This document shows positions 15,091-22,009 of a stretch of 45,565 nt of DNA, piece by piece. The stretch is from IMG/VR virus record IMGVR_UViG_3300021197_000724, positions 1 to 45,565 of that record. One strand, written 5' to 3'. This stretch comes from a virus. The notes beneath the pieces are model-generated. The model ran no database searches and was not told the origin of the DNA. It saw only the letters and a list, made by a program, of their open reading frames with translations. The first letter of the stretch is position 1. The number at the start of each line of letters is the position of its first letter. A program made the translations under genes and the position numbers.

Positions 15091-15515
15091 TGGACAAGCC
15101 TTGGATAGATGCAGCCATGCACATGCGTGAGCAAGGCAAGAAGCTGCAAGACATCGCAGATGTTGTGGGCGTGGCCCCGTCCACAGTACGCAACGAGCTT
15201 CGCTCTCACATGGGTGTCAGCAAGTACGATGAAGTGAAGCGGTATGTTGTTGATTTCAATAAGTCAGAGCGTACCAAGCGAATCAAAGAATCACTGCGTT
15301 TAAACGAGAAACCTGCACAGATCGCTGATCGAGAAGGAGTTAGTAGGCAGTACGTCTACTTCCTCAAGTGGAAGATCAACGAGGAAGTTATCAAGGCAGT
15401 CGATCACCTTGGCGACAAGGACTACATCGACGATAAGGTCGGCATCTTGCAGACACAGGAGCAGCGCAACGAAACGATCCGTGAGATCGAGGAGATGCTG
15501 GGCCAGAAAATATAG
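15090..15515 (+). CDS. Protein with two helix-turn-helix units
   Basis: A 141-residue basic protein with two HTH-like stretches: KKLQDIADVVGVAPSTVRNE (about residues 18-37) and KPAQIADREGVSRQYVYF (about 74-91). Both show the 'I A...gvs...V' spacing of HTH recognition helices. It is likely a DNA-binding regulator or DNA-organising protein. Two DNA-binding units suit recognition of inverted repeats, so it is one candidate reader of the GTTTAAAC sites. Confidence 0.65.
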   Translation: MDKPWIDAAMHMREQGKKLQDIADVVGVAPSTVRNELRSHMGVSKYDEVKRYVVDFNKSERTKRIKESLRLNEKPAQIADREGVSRQYVYFLKWKINEEVIKAVDHLGDKDYIDDKVGILQTQEQRNETIREIEEMLGQKI

Positions 15516-15543
15516 TTGACATTCCTGTCAGCTATGGTATGTT
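15516..15543 (+). promoter_or_regulatory. Early promoter, repeat family copy 3
   Basis: TTGACA, 16-nt spacer, TATGTT, then AGTAACAC and CGCAACAAAGGAG. It is the third member of the family seen at 11107 and 12452, with a different -10 but the same AGTAACAC start region. Confidence 0.65.
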
Positions 15544-15571
15544 AGTAACACGCAACAAAGGAGAGCGTAAA

Positions 15572-15772
15572 GTGAAATCAATAGACAAACAAATCAACGA
15601 ACTGAGGCAGGCTTTAGCGGCTGCTACAACGCATTGTTCAGCCCTAAAGATGGTTGAAGCAAACATCAAGGCAGAAAACATTGGTGGTATTAAAGAATCA
15701 TATGAGCTAACCATCGGGCTGGAAGAAAGCCTTAATCGCGCACTGGATATACTCAACGGAGAAGACGTATGA
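15572..15772 (+). CDS. Small helical protein, unknown
   Basis: A 66-residue helical protein. The GTG start at 15572 was chosen because CGCAACAAAGGAG ends 10 nt upstream; an upstream ATG at 15539 would lie inside the promoter. It overlaps the next gene by ATGA. No family is recognised. Confidence 0.55.
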   Translation: MKSIDKQINELRQALAAATTHCSALKMVEANIKAENIGGIKESYELTIGLEESLNRALDILNGEDV

Positions 15773-15960
15773 CTTTGAAAGAAGTTACCTACAAAACCGC
15801 AGCCGACGGCAAACCAGTGGATCGCAGCGTGAAAAATATTGCACTGACCGATCAGGAGATACTGCTGATTCTCAACACGTTTCGGCGAATACCTTTTGAT
15901 TTAGAACAGGAGCTTGAACACGCTCTCAACGAACATCCCGACACGATCTTTGAAATCTAA
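15769..15960 (+). CDS. Small protein, last of the rightward early block
   Basis: A 63-residue protein starting MTLKEVTYKTAADGKPVDR. It is coupled to the previous gene by ATGA, and a strong hairpin follows its stop. No family is recognised. Confidence 0.55.
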   Translation: MTLKEVTYKTAADGKPVDRSVKNIALTDQEILLILNTFRRIPFDLEQELEHALNEHPDTIFEI

Positions 15961-15966
15961 ATTAAC

Positions 15967-15982
15967 GGGGGCTACGGCCCCC
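15967..15982. terminator. GC-rich hairpin between converging operons
   Basis: GGGGGC-TACG-GCCCCC, six perfect pairs with a four-base loop, sits in the 28-nt gap between the ends of two converging genes. The symmetry suits a bidirectional terminator, although neither side has a long U-tract. Confidence 0.6.
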
Positions 15983-15988
15983 ATCAAC

Positions 15989-17695
15989 CTACCCGCTCAT
16001 CTTCACAGGTGAGCGGTAAGTCCCATCGGTATAGTTGTATTTCAATTCAACACAACCAACCCTCCCGCTCTGTTTAAACCTAATCTTCTTCACATGAATC
16101 CGAATGTCATCGGAACCCTCCGTGAAATCCCTTTCCACAATCAAAATGTTATCCGCTTTGTTATAGAAGTTTGCTGATCCAGCAATGTCGTATGGCTCTG
16201 GCACAGGGAACGAACCGTCTTGGTTCCTTCTCAGCTTCGCAGGGTGCGCCACAAGGAAGATCGCGCACTCGTTGGCTGCTGCCCACCGCTTTAATGTTGC
16301 GAGCATCTGGGACACATACTCGGTCTCTGTCCACCCGCTTGGTCTGCGATGCTCGAACTCGTTGTACGGATCGAGGATCAACCCGCGCACGTTTGGATAT
16401 CGCTGCACACAAGCAGTCGCATTCTCCAGACACCAATCCACAGTGGGTGCCTCATCGTCTGAGCGTATCCAGTAGTAGTGGCTACCGATAAATCCTACCG
16501 CCTTGCCCCACTCCTCATGGCTCATCTTCTGCCCAGACTGCGTATCCCACGCAGGTTTGCGTATGTACTTAGCAGCCAACTTGTTGATGTGCTCATCAAC
16601 TGGATTCTCAAACGAGCAAACCGCGAATCTCCAGCCATGCTCTGACGCAAGGTTTAAACAGATCTGATCCATGAATTCTGATTTGCCAACGCCCGGAGCG
16701 CCGGAGATTATGTTTAGCTCACCAGCCCTCACCTTGTAATTCCAATCCATCGCAGTAATCCCTGTCGAGATTCCTGTCTTCACCTCACCATTCAATAGAG
16801 CAAACGCATCATCGGCGTAGGCTTTCGTTTCATGCAATGCCTTCAAGGGCCACGGCTCTGCCGTTTCGACCAACTCTCGCAGGCGTTCCTTCCCGTACCC
16901 AATCAGCACATCATTCGGATCTTTGCATCCCTCGTCCCACTCAACCCGCCAACACCTGTGCCTGCCTAGCCTACGCGCAAGCTCATTGCGCATAGCTATG
17001 CCCACGGAATCCCCGTCCGTGAGAAGCACGATCCTCTTAAAACCATTTAGATCACCGTTCAACTCGTCAATCCAACTGAGCTTCTTGTCGCTCGCACCAT
17101 CAGGTACGCTGATGACGTTGCTCAGTCCCGCCTCTAGGCAGGTCAACGCATCTACCTCACCTTCCGTGATAATCAGATGTGGTTGATCGGTATCCACCAT
17201 GTTCCAGAGATACGGCAAGCGGTGCCCGTCCTTGATCTGGCTGAACTCCTTGTCTTGTGTGCGAAATTTCACATTGATGGTCTTGCCATCCTTGTCTCTA
17301 TGCACAAACGCGATTGCTTTCTTCGTCTCCCCACCTATGAATGCCTCGCCGGTCTCTACCCCAGCCATGTCCAGCGTGGCCTCGGAGATCCCTCGATTGG
17401 CAAACCACTTCACTACCCCTTCGCTCAACTCATTCAGATCAGGGATCTTTGGAACCTTCTTTTCCGCCTTCTGTTTAAACGGACTTTGCATTGTATTTCT
17501 CCAGACGTTGCCCTCCCAATCACAGTGATGGCAGCGCCACTGCGCCCCCTCCCCATCGATGGACATGCTCAGGCATTTTTCGTGTTTGTTTTTTGCGCGT
17601 GTATCGCTGCATGACGGGCACAGAATCTTGCTCTGACCCTCGCGCAGATCGCGGGAGGCAAACCCTAGGGTTGCCAACTCATCGTAGAAGCCCAC
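15989..17695 (-). CDS. DNA primase-helicase (T7 gp4 type)
   Basis: A 568-residue protein with all parts of a fused primase-helicase. N-terminal zinc finger: Cys26/Cys29 (CPSC) and Cys55/Cys58 (CHHC). TOPRIM: Glu178/Glu180 in ITEGEVDAL and Asp227/Asp229 in LLTDGDS. RecA-like helicase: Walker A GAPGVGKS (332-339), a Walker B-like RGLILDPYNEF and the conserved HPAK stretch near residue 490. It would unwind DNA and lay primers at the phage fork. It ends a leftward operon with two nuclease-type genes upstream. Confidence 0.93.
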   Translation of the reverse strand: MGFYDELATLGFASRDLREGQSKILCPSCSDTRAKNKHEKCLSMSIDGEGAQWRCHHCDWEGNVWRNTMQSPFKQKAEKKVPKIPDLNELSEGVVKWFANRGISEATLDMAGVETGEAFIGGETKKAIAFVHRDKDGKTINVKFRTQDKEFSQIKDGHRLPYLWNMVDTDQPHLIITEGEVDALTCLEAGLSNVISVPDGASDKKLSWIDELNGDLNGFKRIVLLTDGDSVGIAMRNELARRLGRHRCWRVEWDEGCKDPNDVLIGYGKERLRELVETAEPWPLKALHETKAYADDAFALLNGEVKTGISTGITAMDWNYKVRAGELNIISGAPGVGKSEFMDQICLNLASEHGWRFAVCSFENPVDEHINKLAAKYIRKPAWDTQSGQKMSHEEWGKAVGFIGSHYYWIRSDDEAPTVDWCLENATACVQRYPNVRGLILDPYNEFEHRRPSGWTETEYVSQMLATLKRWAAANECAIFLVAHPAKLRRNQDGSFPVPEPYDIAGSANFYNKADNILIVERDFTEGSDDIRIHVKKIRFKQSGRVGCVELKYNYTDGTYRSPVKMSG

Positions 17696-17696
17696 C

Positions 17697-17981
17697 TTAC
17701 GGGGCCGTTTTGAATCGAACCGTGCCGTCAGGATTCACCTTACGACCACTCAGATCTCTCTTGTTTTCCAGCGCAGCCTTCTTGTCTTGGCTTGCCAGAT
17801 ATGCGGAAGTACTCAAGAACCAACGCTGTTGCGTCTTGATCTCAGCATCATACGTCAGCCAATCATCTCGGCTTTGTAGAACTGCATCTAGGTTCGGTAT
17901 GTTTTTGAAGGCTTTGATCCACCGATCATAATCGGCTTGCTTGAGTTTGATTGTGTTCCCGTCGAAAGCGTATTCGCTCAT
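17697..17981 (-). CDS. Small protein of the replication operon, unknown
   Basis: A 94-residue protein starting MSEYAFDGNTIKLKQADYDR, one base upstream of the primase-helicase start and overlapping the preceding gene by ATGA. It is basic at the C-terminus and rich in Trp and Tyr. Tight linkage suggests a replication accessory. I recognise no family. Confidence 0.55.
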   Translation of the reverse strand: MSEYAFDGNTIKLKQADYDRWIKAFKNIPNLDAVLQSRDDWLTYDAEIKTQQRWFLSTSAYLASQDKKAALENKRDLSGRKVNPDGTVRFKTAP

Positions 17982-18418
17982 GTTTGGTTTCCTGTTGTTG
18001 CGATTGTGAAATCATCCAAGTCGTAATGATTGACAGGCTCCATGTCCTGACCATCACCCCGATCCTTCCGTCCACCCCACTCAACCTTTGTTGGTGTTGT
18101 GTCCAGATCCAACGTCGCAATGGTTCCACAACTCCATTGCACGATTAAAATTACACGCTTACCCGTCGCACTGGCAAGTGCTTTTGCATCCGCGACCTTA
18201 TGAACTGACAAAATGTATGTTGGAAAGGTTCCAAATTTGTGTGTGCGGACTTTCATTTCACCAAACCCCTCGACCTCTCCCTTGCTATTTACAAAGCAGT
18301 AATCGATGGGATACATCTTTGGATTTTCTTTTGCGTCAACCTGCCATCTTTTGGCTACGACACTTGCTAACTTGCGCTCTCGCTCTTTGTCAGCATTACT
18401 CTCGTATACTGGTCTCAC
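17978..18418 (-). CDS. PD-(D/E)XK-like nuclease fold protein
   Basis: A 146-residue protein with Asp39 in YPIDYCFV and the Glu54-x-Lys56 of GFGEMKVR, the spacing of a PD-(D/E)XK site on two strands, followed by a helix and the strand KRVILIVQW. Small phage members act as resolvases or replication nucleases. The GTG start is backed by AGCAACAAGGA. The catalytic role is inferred from these residues only. Confidence 0.55.
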   Translation of the reverse strand: MRPVYESNADKERERKLASVVAKRWQVDAKENPKMYPIDYCFVNSKGEVEGFGEMKVRTHKFGTFPTYILSVHKVADAKALASATGKRVILIVQWSCGTIATLDLDTTPTKVEWGGRKDRGDGQDMEPVNHYDLDDFTIATTGNQT

Positions 18419-18451
18419 GATATTTCCTTGTTGCTTAGGTACATCACTGCA

Positions 18452-18469
18452 TATAGATACATATCTATA
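18452..18469. promoter_or_regulatory. Dyad operator candidate upstream of replication operon
   Basis: TATAGATA and TATCTATA are perfect 8-bp arms with two bases between, about 35 nt upstream of the GTG start at 18418. An outer ATCAC (18443-18447) and GTGAT (18472-18476) extend the symmetry. The AT-rich core overlaps where a minus-strand -10 box would lie, so a bound dimer could control the operon. Confidence 0.5.
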
Positions 18470-18613
18470 ATGTGATACTTAACACATCGGATGGAAAGAG
18501 AAGGACGCTCCCCCCAAACCCCCCTCATTTCGAGGATGGTGGAGAGAGAGAGTCACATCGGACGGAGCCGAGCATGGACATTACCGCTAATTTATTACGC
18601 GCCAGATGCGGTC
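18470..18613. other. Non-coding stretch with repeated CACATCGGAYGGA
   Basis: No gene is seen. CACATCGGATGGA (18484-18496) and CACATCGGACGGA (18553-18565) are near-identical direct repeats about 69 bp apart, flanking a run of C and a purine-rich GGTGGAGAGAGAGAG. Repeats plus an adjacent AT-rich dyad beside the primase gene make this a possible replication origin or regulator site. Confidence 0.35.
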
Positions 18614-18685
18614 TTACCCCCTTGCGCGATTCCTTGCTTTCTTAAAAAAGCACAGGTCTAATTCGTCTGTCAACTCTATCTCCAT
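18614..18685 (-). CDS. Possible 23-residue micro-ORF
   Basis: A short minus-strand frame starting MEIELTDELDLCFFKK and ending in a basic tail. Its main support is the leader CGCAACAAAGGAG eight bases upstream, identical to that of proven-looking genes. It could be a leader peptide for the operon at 18418 or a real microprotein. A CTTTTTTAAG run inside it is slippery. Confidence 0.4.
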   Translation of the reverse strand: MEIELTDELDLCFFKKARNRARG

Positions 18686-18712
18686 AGAAATGACTCCTTT
18701 GTTGCGAAGGAC

Positions 18713-18748
18713 GGCCCACCTCCATCACCCGTCGCTTGGGGGTGGGCC
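18713..18748. terminator. GC-rich hairpin at end of RusA gene
   Basis: GGCCCACC (18713-18720) and GGTGGGCC (18741-18748) form eight perfect pairs around a 20-nt loop that spans the RusA stop codon region. No U-tract follows on the minus strand. It could end the RusA message partly before the micro-ORF. Confidence 0.45.
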
Positions 18749-19117
18749 ACTCTCGTCGTGATCTATTTCCTTGATCCATATCTCTGACCTCGGATTCTCT
18801 TTGTCCAGATACCTGCAACTACTTATCTGTTTAAACTGCCGATCATTGGCGTAGATCAAACCCTGTAACGCATCAAGCAGGATACTGGGATCGAGATCCT
18901 GCCTGCGGCTGGGATAGTAGATGTCGGCGTGGAACGACAGGTCTCCCTCAAGCATCTCATCCATTGGCTGCACTTGCGCCTTTACATCTTTCTCAAACTG
19001 CAAAGCAGGCTTGCTCTTGATGATGCGCGGTCTACCACCAAACGTGACCAATCGCCTGCTGTTTGCTTTGGATTGTGCAGATCCAAAAATAATTAGCTTG
19101 ACTTGTTTTCTATCCAT
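18725..19117 (-). CDS. RusA-type Holliday junction resolvase
   Basis: A 130-residue protein whose core RRQDLDPSILLDALQGLIYA followed by NDRQF gives the RusA signature of spaced aspartates (Asp74, Asp76, Asp82, Asp92) with the 'D.D....llDaL.g....D' pattern. RusA dimers cut four-way junctions during recombination or before packaging. The length fits the family. A GTTTAAAC site lies inside at 18829. The C-terminal GPPPSDG tail is extra. Confidence 0.85.
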   Translation of the reverse strand: MDRKQVKLIIFGSAQSKANSRRLVTFGGRPRIIKSKPALQFEKDVKAQVQPMDEMLEGDLSFHADIYYPSRRQDLDPSILLDALQGLIYANDRQFKQISSCRYLDKENPRSEIWIKEIDHDESGPPPSDG

Positions 19118-19160
19118 GTGTTCTTATCGTCACACAACCTTCGCAACAGGGTAACACATG
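19098..19160. promoter_or_regulatory. Compact divergent control region with inverted start codons
   Basis: Two divergent genes start 40 nt apart. CATGTGTT (19115-19122) and AACACATG (19153-19160) are perfect inverted copies containing the two start codons. A rightward TTGACT (19098-19103), 18-nt spacer and TCTTAT (19122-19127) could be a weak promoter. The leader CGCAACAGGG precedes the rightward gene. Paired start sites allow shared control at RNA or DNA level. Confidence 0.4.
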
Positions 19161-20027
19161 AACTACACCAACGAGCTTGGTCTGCCTGCTCCTTTAGCGG
19201 CAGCACTTACTAAAGACTCCTACAGTCGAGGCGATGCTTCGTACTCAGCCACAGGTCTTTTGCGCCCACCGCGCATGGCTGCACTCTTCGATGATCCTGA
19301 CAACATCATGTTCCGTGATGTGTCCGAGAACCTCTGGACGCTGTTCGGCACCGCCGTGCATTCCATTCTCGAAGACTCCAAGCACCCCGACTTCATCACT
19401 GAGGAGCGCCTGTACTGCTCTGTAAGCGGCATAAAACTATCAGGTGCCATAGACGTACAGCATGTGCAGTCGGATGGCACACGGGTCTTACAGGATTACA
19501 AGACGCGCAAAGCGTATGGCGTGATGAACAATGATAGCGATGAGAAGCAACTCAACATCTACGCATACATCGCACACAAGAACGGCATCAAGGTAAGCGG
19601 CCTTCAGATCATAAACTTCGTCAAGGATTGGAGTAAGCATGAAGCTGCTCGAAAGCCTGACTACCCACCACAAGACATTTTTATCCAGAACATCCCACTC
19701 TGGCCCATCGAGCAGACCGAAGCGTTTGTGATGGAGCGTATCGCTGCACATGAAGAGGCTAGGGCTGGCAATCTACCTGACTGCACCGACGAAGAACGTT
19801 GGTTGCGTGATGACAAGTTTGCCGTGATGAAGGAGAAGCGGGTACGCGCAGTGCGTGTATTCGATTCGCAAGAGGAAGCGGAGACATTCATCGCCGCTCA
19901 GAAAGACGCAGACAAACACACAATAGATCACCGTAGAGGACAACCTTTACGATGCGAGCAGTTCTGTGATGTGTCTGATTACTGCGACCAATTCGCAACG
20001 TTTAAACAGGAGACCAGCAATGGGTGA
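19158..20027 (+). CDS. RecB/Cas4-like PD-(D/E)XK exonuclease
   Basis: A 289-residue protein with the RecB-family motifs in order: GTAVHSILE (His68), LSGAIDV (Asp99) and LQDYKTRK (Asp113, Lys115), then a QxxxY-like KQLNIYAYI. A C-terminal cluster CEQFCDVSDYC (about residues 265-276) recalls the cysteines of Cas4-like iron-sulphur nucleases, though an N-terminal cysteine partner is not evident. It probably supplies 3' single strands for the ERF protein encoded next, which overlaps it by 8 nt. Confidence 0.8.
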   Translation: MNYTNELGLPAPLAAALTKDSYSRGDASYSATGLLRPPRMAALFDDPDNIMFRDVSENLWTLFGTAVHSILEDSKHPDFITEERLYCSVSGIKLSGAIDVQHVQSDGTRVLQDYKTRKAYGVMNNDSDEKQLNIYAYIAHKNGIKVSGLQIINFVKDWSKHEAARKPDYPPQDIFIQNIPLWPIEQTEAFVMERIAAHEEARAGNLPDCTDEERWLRDDKFAVMKEKRVRAVRVFDSQEEAETFIAAQKDADKHTIDHRRGQPLRCEQFCDVSDYCDQFATFKQETSNG

Positions 20028-20691
20028 GAAGACACTCGTAGAGGCATTGGCTAAGGCCCAGTCTGAGATGGATGCCCCCGTCAAAGACAAGGTGAATCCA
20101 CAATTTAAATCACAGTATGCATCGCTTGGCAGCATCATCACTGCGGTCAAGCCTGCACTAAACAATAATGGCATTGCCTATGTGCAGCGGTCAGTGCCTG
20201 CCGAAGATGGCATATCCATCGAGACAATCTTTTACGGTCTGGGCGACAAGATCGAGACCGGCCCTGTCACTGTGCCTGCACCAAAGATTACGGCTCAAGG
20301 GTTTGGCTCTGCGATGACATACGCGAAGCGGTATTCGCTCGCAATGGCATGTGGCGTGGACGCTGATGAGGACGATGACGGTAACGCAGCCGAGGAGGAA
20401 ACACCCAAGGATGCGAAAGCACCAGCACCGAAAGCAAAGAAGACTGCCAAGACAAATGTTGTGCCCACATCGGAGGACTTCTTCAAGCAAAATACAGATG
20501 TTCTGATTGATGAGCTTGCATCAGTGGAGACAACGGAGGAGGCGAAGGCTGTCATGGGTCAGCACTTCCCCTCACTCAAGAAGGAGTACGAAGGGCACCC
20601 TGATTGGAATGCATTCGCTAACAAGATCAAGGGGCGACTAGCACAACTGGCAACGAAACCAACAACAGAAGAAGAGGACTTACCATTCTAA
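20020..20691 (+). CDS. ERF-family single-strand annealing protein
   Basis: A 223-residue protein starting MGEKTLVEALAKAQSEM. The ERF core is clear: VKDKVNPQFKSQYASLGSII, then VKPALNNNGIAYVQ and GSAMTYAKRYSLAMACGVDADEDDD. An Ala/Lys/Pro linker (about 128-150) joins it to a C-terminal part ending EEEDLPF, much like the acidic tip of bacterial SSB (DDDIPF). The start follows AGGAG and a GTTTAAAC at 20000; longer frames would overlap the nuclease gene needlessly. Confidence 0.85.
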   Translation: MGEKTLVEALAKAQSEMDAPVKDKVNPQFKSQYASLGSIITAVKPALNNNGIAYVQRSVPAEDGISIETIFYGLGDKIETGPVTVPAPKITAQGFGSAMTYAKRYSLAMACGVDADEDDDGNAAEEETPKDAKAPAPKAKKTAKTNVVPTSEDFFKQNTDVLIDELASVETTEEAKAVMGQHFPSLKKEYEGHPDWNAFANKIKGRLAQLATKPTTEEEDLPF

Positions 20692-20939
20692 TGGAATACG
20701 ATAACGAAAAATCTGGCGCATTGTTTAAGAACAAGGACAAGAAAGAAGATTGGCACGCAGATATGCAGGGCGACATCAAAGTAGAAGGCGTTGAGTATTA
20801 TTTGAACGGCTACAAGAAAGTGTCTGCAAAGGGCCAGCCGTACATCAGAGTAACCCTCAAGGCTAAGAAGGAGTCTGCTGGTAAAGCAGCTACCGAAAAG
20901 CTGGCTGATGATGCAGACTTTTCGGACTTTGGTATGTAA
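20691..20939 (+). CDS. Small beta-rich protein with acidic tail
   Basis: An 82-residue protein with an N-terminal ALFKNKDKKEDWHADMQGDI, a YYLNGYKKVSAKGQPYIRVT core that looks like a small beta-barrel, and an acidic end DDADFSDFGM. I know this type from many phages and bacteria (DUF736-like) without a function. It is coupled to ERF (TAATG), which hints at DNA binding in recombination. Confidence 0.6.
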   Translation: MEYDNEKSGALFKNKDKKEDWHADMQGDIKVEGVEYYLNGYKKVSAKGQPYIRVTLKAKKESAGKAATEKLADDADFSDFGM

Positions 20940-20948
20940 GGAGTTCGT

Positions 20949-21215
20949 ATGAGCAAGATCAAAGCACACGTTATGGATCTGCATGAGCGGCTCAGTGAGT
21001 CGCAGATTGCAGAGCGTAACGCAAGACTGAAGCTAAACCAGATCAACGCGACAGTAGTAAAGATCCAAGAGATGCACCACATCGAAGATGAGGATTTGCT
21101 GATCGAGATCGACAAGCGGCTGGACGCTTCACTTGAACGAGTTCGTCAACTCGAAGAGCTTTACGAGATTGGCAACAAGATAGTCAAAGACTTTGAAACA
21201 AAAGACTTGGGCTAA
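20949..21215 (+). CDS. Coiled-coil protein, unknown
   Basis: An 88-residue protein, helical throughout, with heptad-like Leu and Ile spacing and many Glu, Arg and Lys residues. AAGGAG lies 7 nt upstream of the start. It overlaps the start of the HNH gene by 23 nt. No family is recognised. Confidence 0.55.
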   Translation: MSKIKAHVMDLHERLSESQIAERNARLKLNQINATVVKIQEMHHIEDEDLLIEIDKRLDASLERVRQLEELYEIGNKIVKDFETKDLG

Positions 21216-21546
21216 GAAGCTACGAAGCAGGAAGTATCTGCAACTGGTACGAGAGCATGGCTGTTTAGTTTGCTATCGCCCCGCGCAGGCGCACCACCTC
21301 ACGTTTGTTGAGGACGATGGGTTGCGAGGCATGAGGCGAAGCGGAGACCAACACGCAGTCCCGCTTTGCGATGACCACCACAGGCACCTACATGCTTATG
21401 GCAACGAGAAAAGATGGTGGGCGATGGAAGGCATTGACCCACTTACATGGATCGAAATGTTTAAACGCAACGAAGGAAAGGGATATGACCCAGAAAAAAG
21501 CACCACAGAAAGCACCGAAGAAGAAGTACTACAAGACGAAGAATGA
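21193..21546 (+). CDS. HNH-like nuclease domain protein
   Basis: A 117-residue basic protein with Cys24/Cys27 (CLVC), the pair HH in AQAHHLTF, Cys59 in VPLCDDHHRHLH and several further histidines, a zinc-binding HNH-like arrangement seen in small phage nucleases of the DUF968/recombination type. The TTG start at 21193 has a GGCAACAAG upstream. The acidic C-terminal tail overlaps the next gene by 62 nt and holds its leader. The exact family is uncertain. Confidence 0.65.
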   Translation: MKQKTWAKKLRSRKYLQLVREHGCLVCYRPAQAHHLTFVEDDGLRGMRRSGDQHAVPLCDDHHRHLHAYGNEKRWWAMEGIDPLTWIEMFKRNEGKGYDPEKSTTESTEEEVLQDEE

Positions 21547-22009
21547 TGTCATCGAAGAGCTGAAGAGCGAGCTAGAAGCCGCTGAGTTTTTGCATCGTGA
21601 GCAAATTGCAAAGATGCAAATTGAGCATCAAGAAGAGCTTGACGCTGCGCGTCAAAAAGACGAAGAAGTATTCAACCTCACTGATGATCTTTTTGAAGAG
21701 AAAGAGAAGTTGATAGACGAGCTTACGATGATTAAGCAGCGTCGATTCTCTCGTTGCAACGAAGTGACGGACGTTGTAGATCACTTGTCGCCATATGAAT
21801 TAGCAGAGCTAGTCTTTTATGCAAGCCATATGTTTCGTTTCGGCCTCGCCACACACGAAGACGAAGATGGAGACACGATTGTAAATCCATTGGAGTTTGA
21901 TCTTACGGATAAGGGCACTCCCGCCATCTGGTCGGATAATGGCAAAGCTGTATTGATACTCGCACACACTCCTTGCCCCTCCTGCGAAGATGATCGAGAG
22001 ATGCATTGA
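21485..22009 (+). CDS. Coiled-coil protein with basic N-terminus
   Basis: A 174-residue protein: Lys-rich start (MTQKKAPQKAPKKKYYKTK), a long coiled coil (about 20-85) and a C-terminal part with a CPSC pair. The start was chosen because GTTTAAACGCAACGAAGGAAAGG lies just upstream, inside the HNH gene; the longer frame from 21371 would lie wholly over HNH coding sequence. No family is recognised. Confidence 0.6.
   Translation: MTQKKAPQKAPKKKYYKTKNDVIEELKSELEAAEFLHREQIAKMQIEHQEELDAARQKDEEVFNLTDDLFEEKEKLIDELTMIKQRRFSRCNEVTDVVDHLSPYELAELVFYASHMFRFGLATHEDEDGDTIVNPLEFDLTDKGTPAIWSDNGKAVLILAHTPCPSCEDDREMH

Larger units (their letters stand above)
8297..21485. repeat. Recurrent translation leader CGCAACAAAGGAG
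   Basis: A leader of the form (C)GCAACAA(A)GGAG precedes genes starting at 8320, 8972, 10958, 11165, 11481, 11719, 12510, 13299, 15572, 19158 (CGCAACAGGG), 21485 (CGCAACGAAGGA) and, on the minus strand, 18685 and 18418. The conserved GCAACAA in front of the Shine-Dalgarno core is far longer than ribosome pairing needs. In five leaders (8944, 10928, 11443, 13275, 21459) it is fused directly to GTTTAAAC. Confidence 0.85.

Noticed and set aside
16171-16491. Rightward open frames of about 100 codons over the primase gene
   Set aside because: Antisense to the conserved helicase domain, with low-complexity Ser/Arg-rich products and no ribosome-binding sites.
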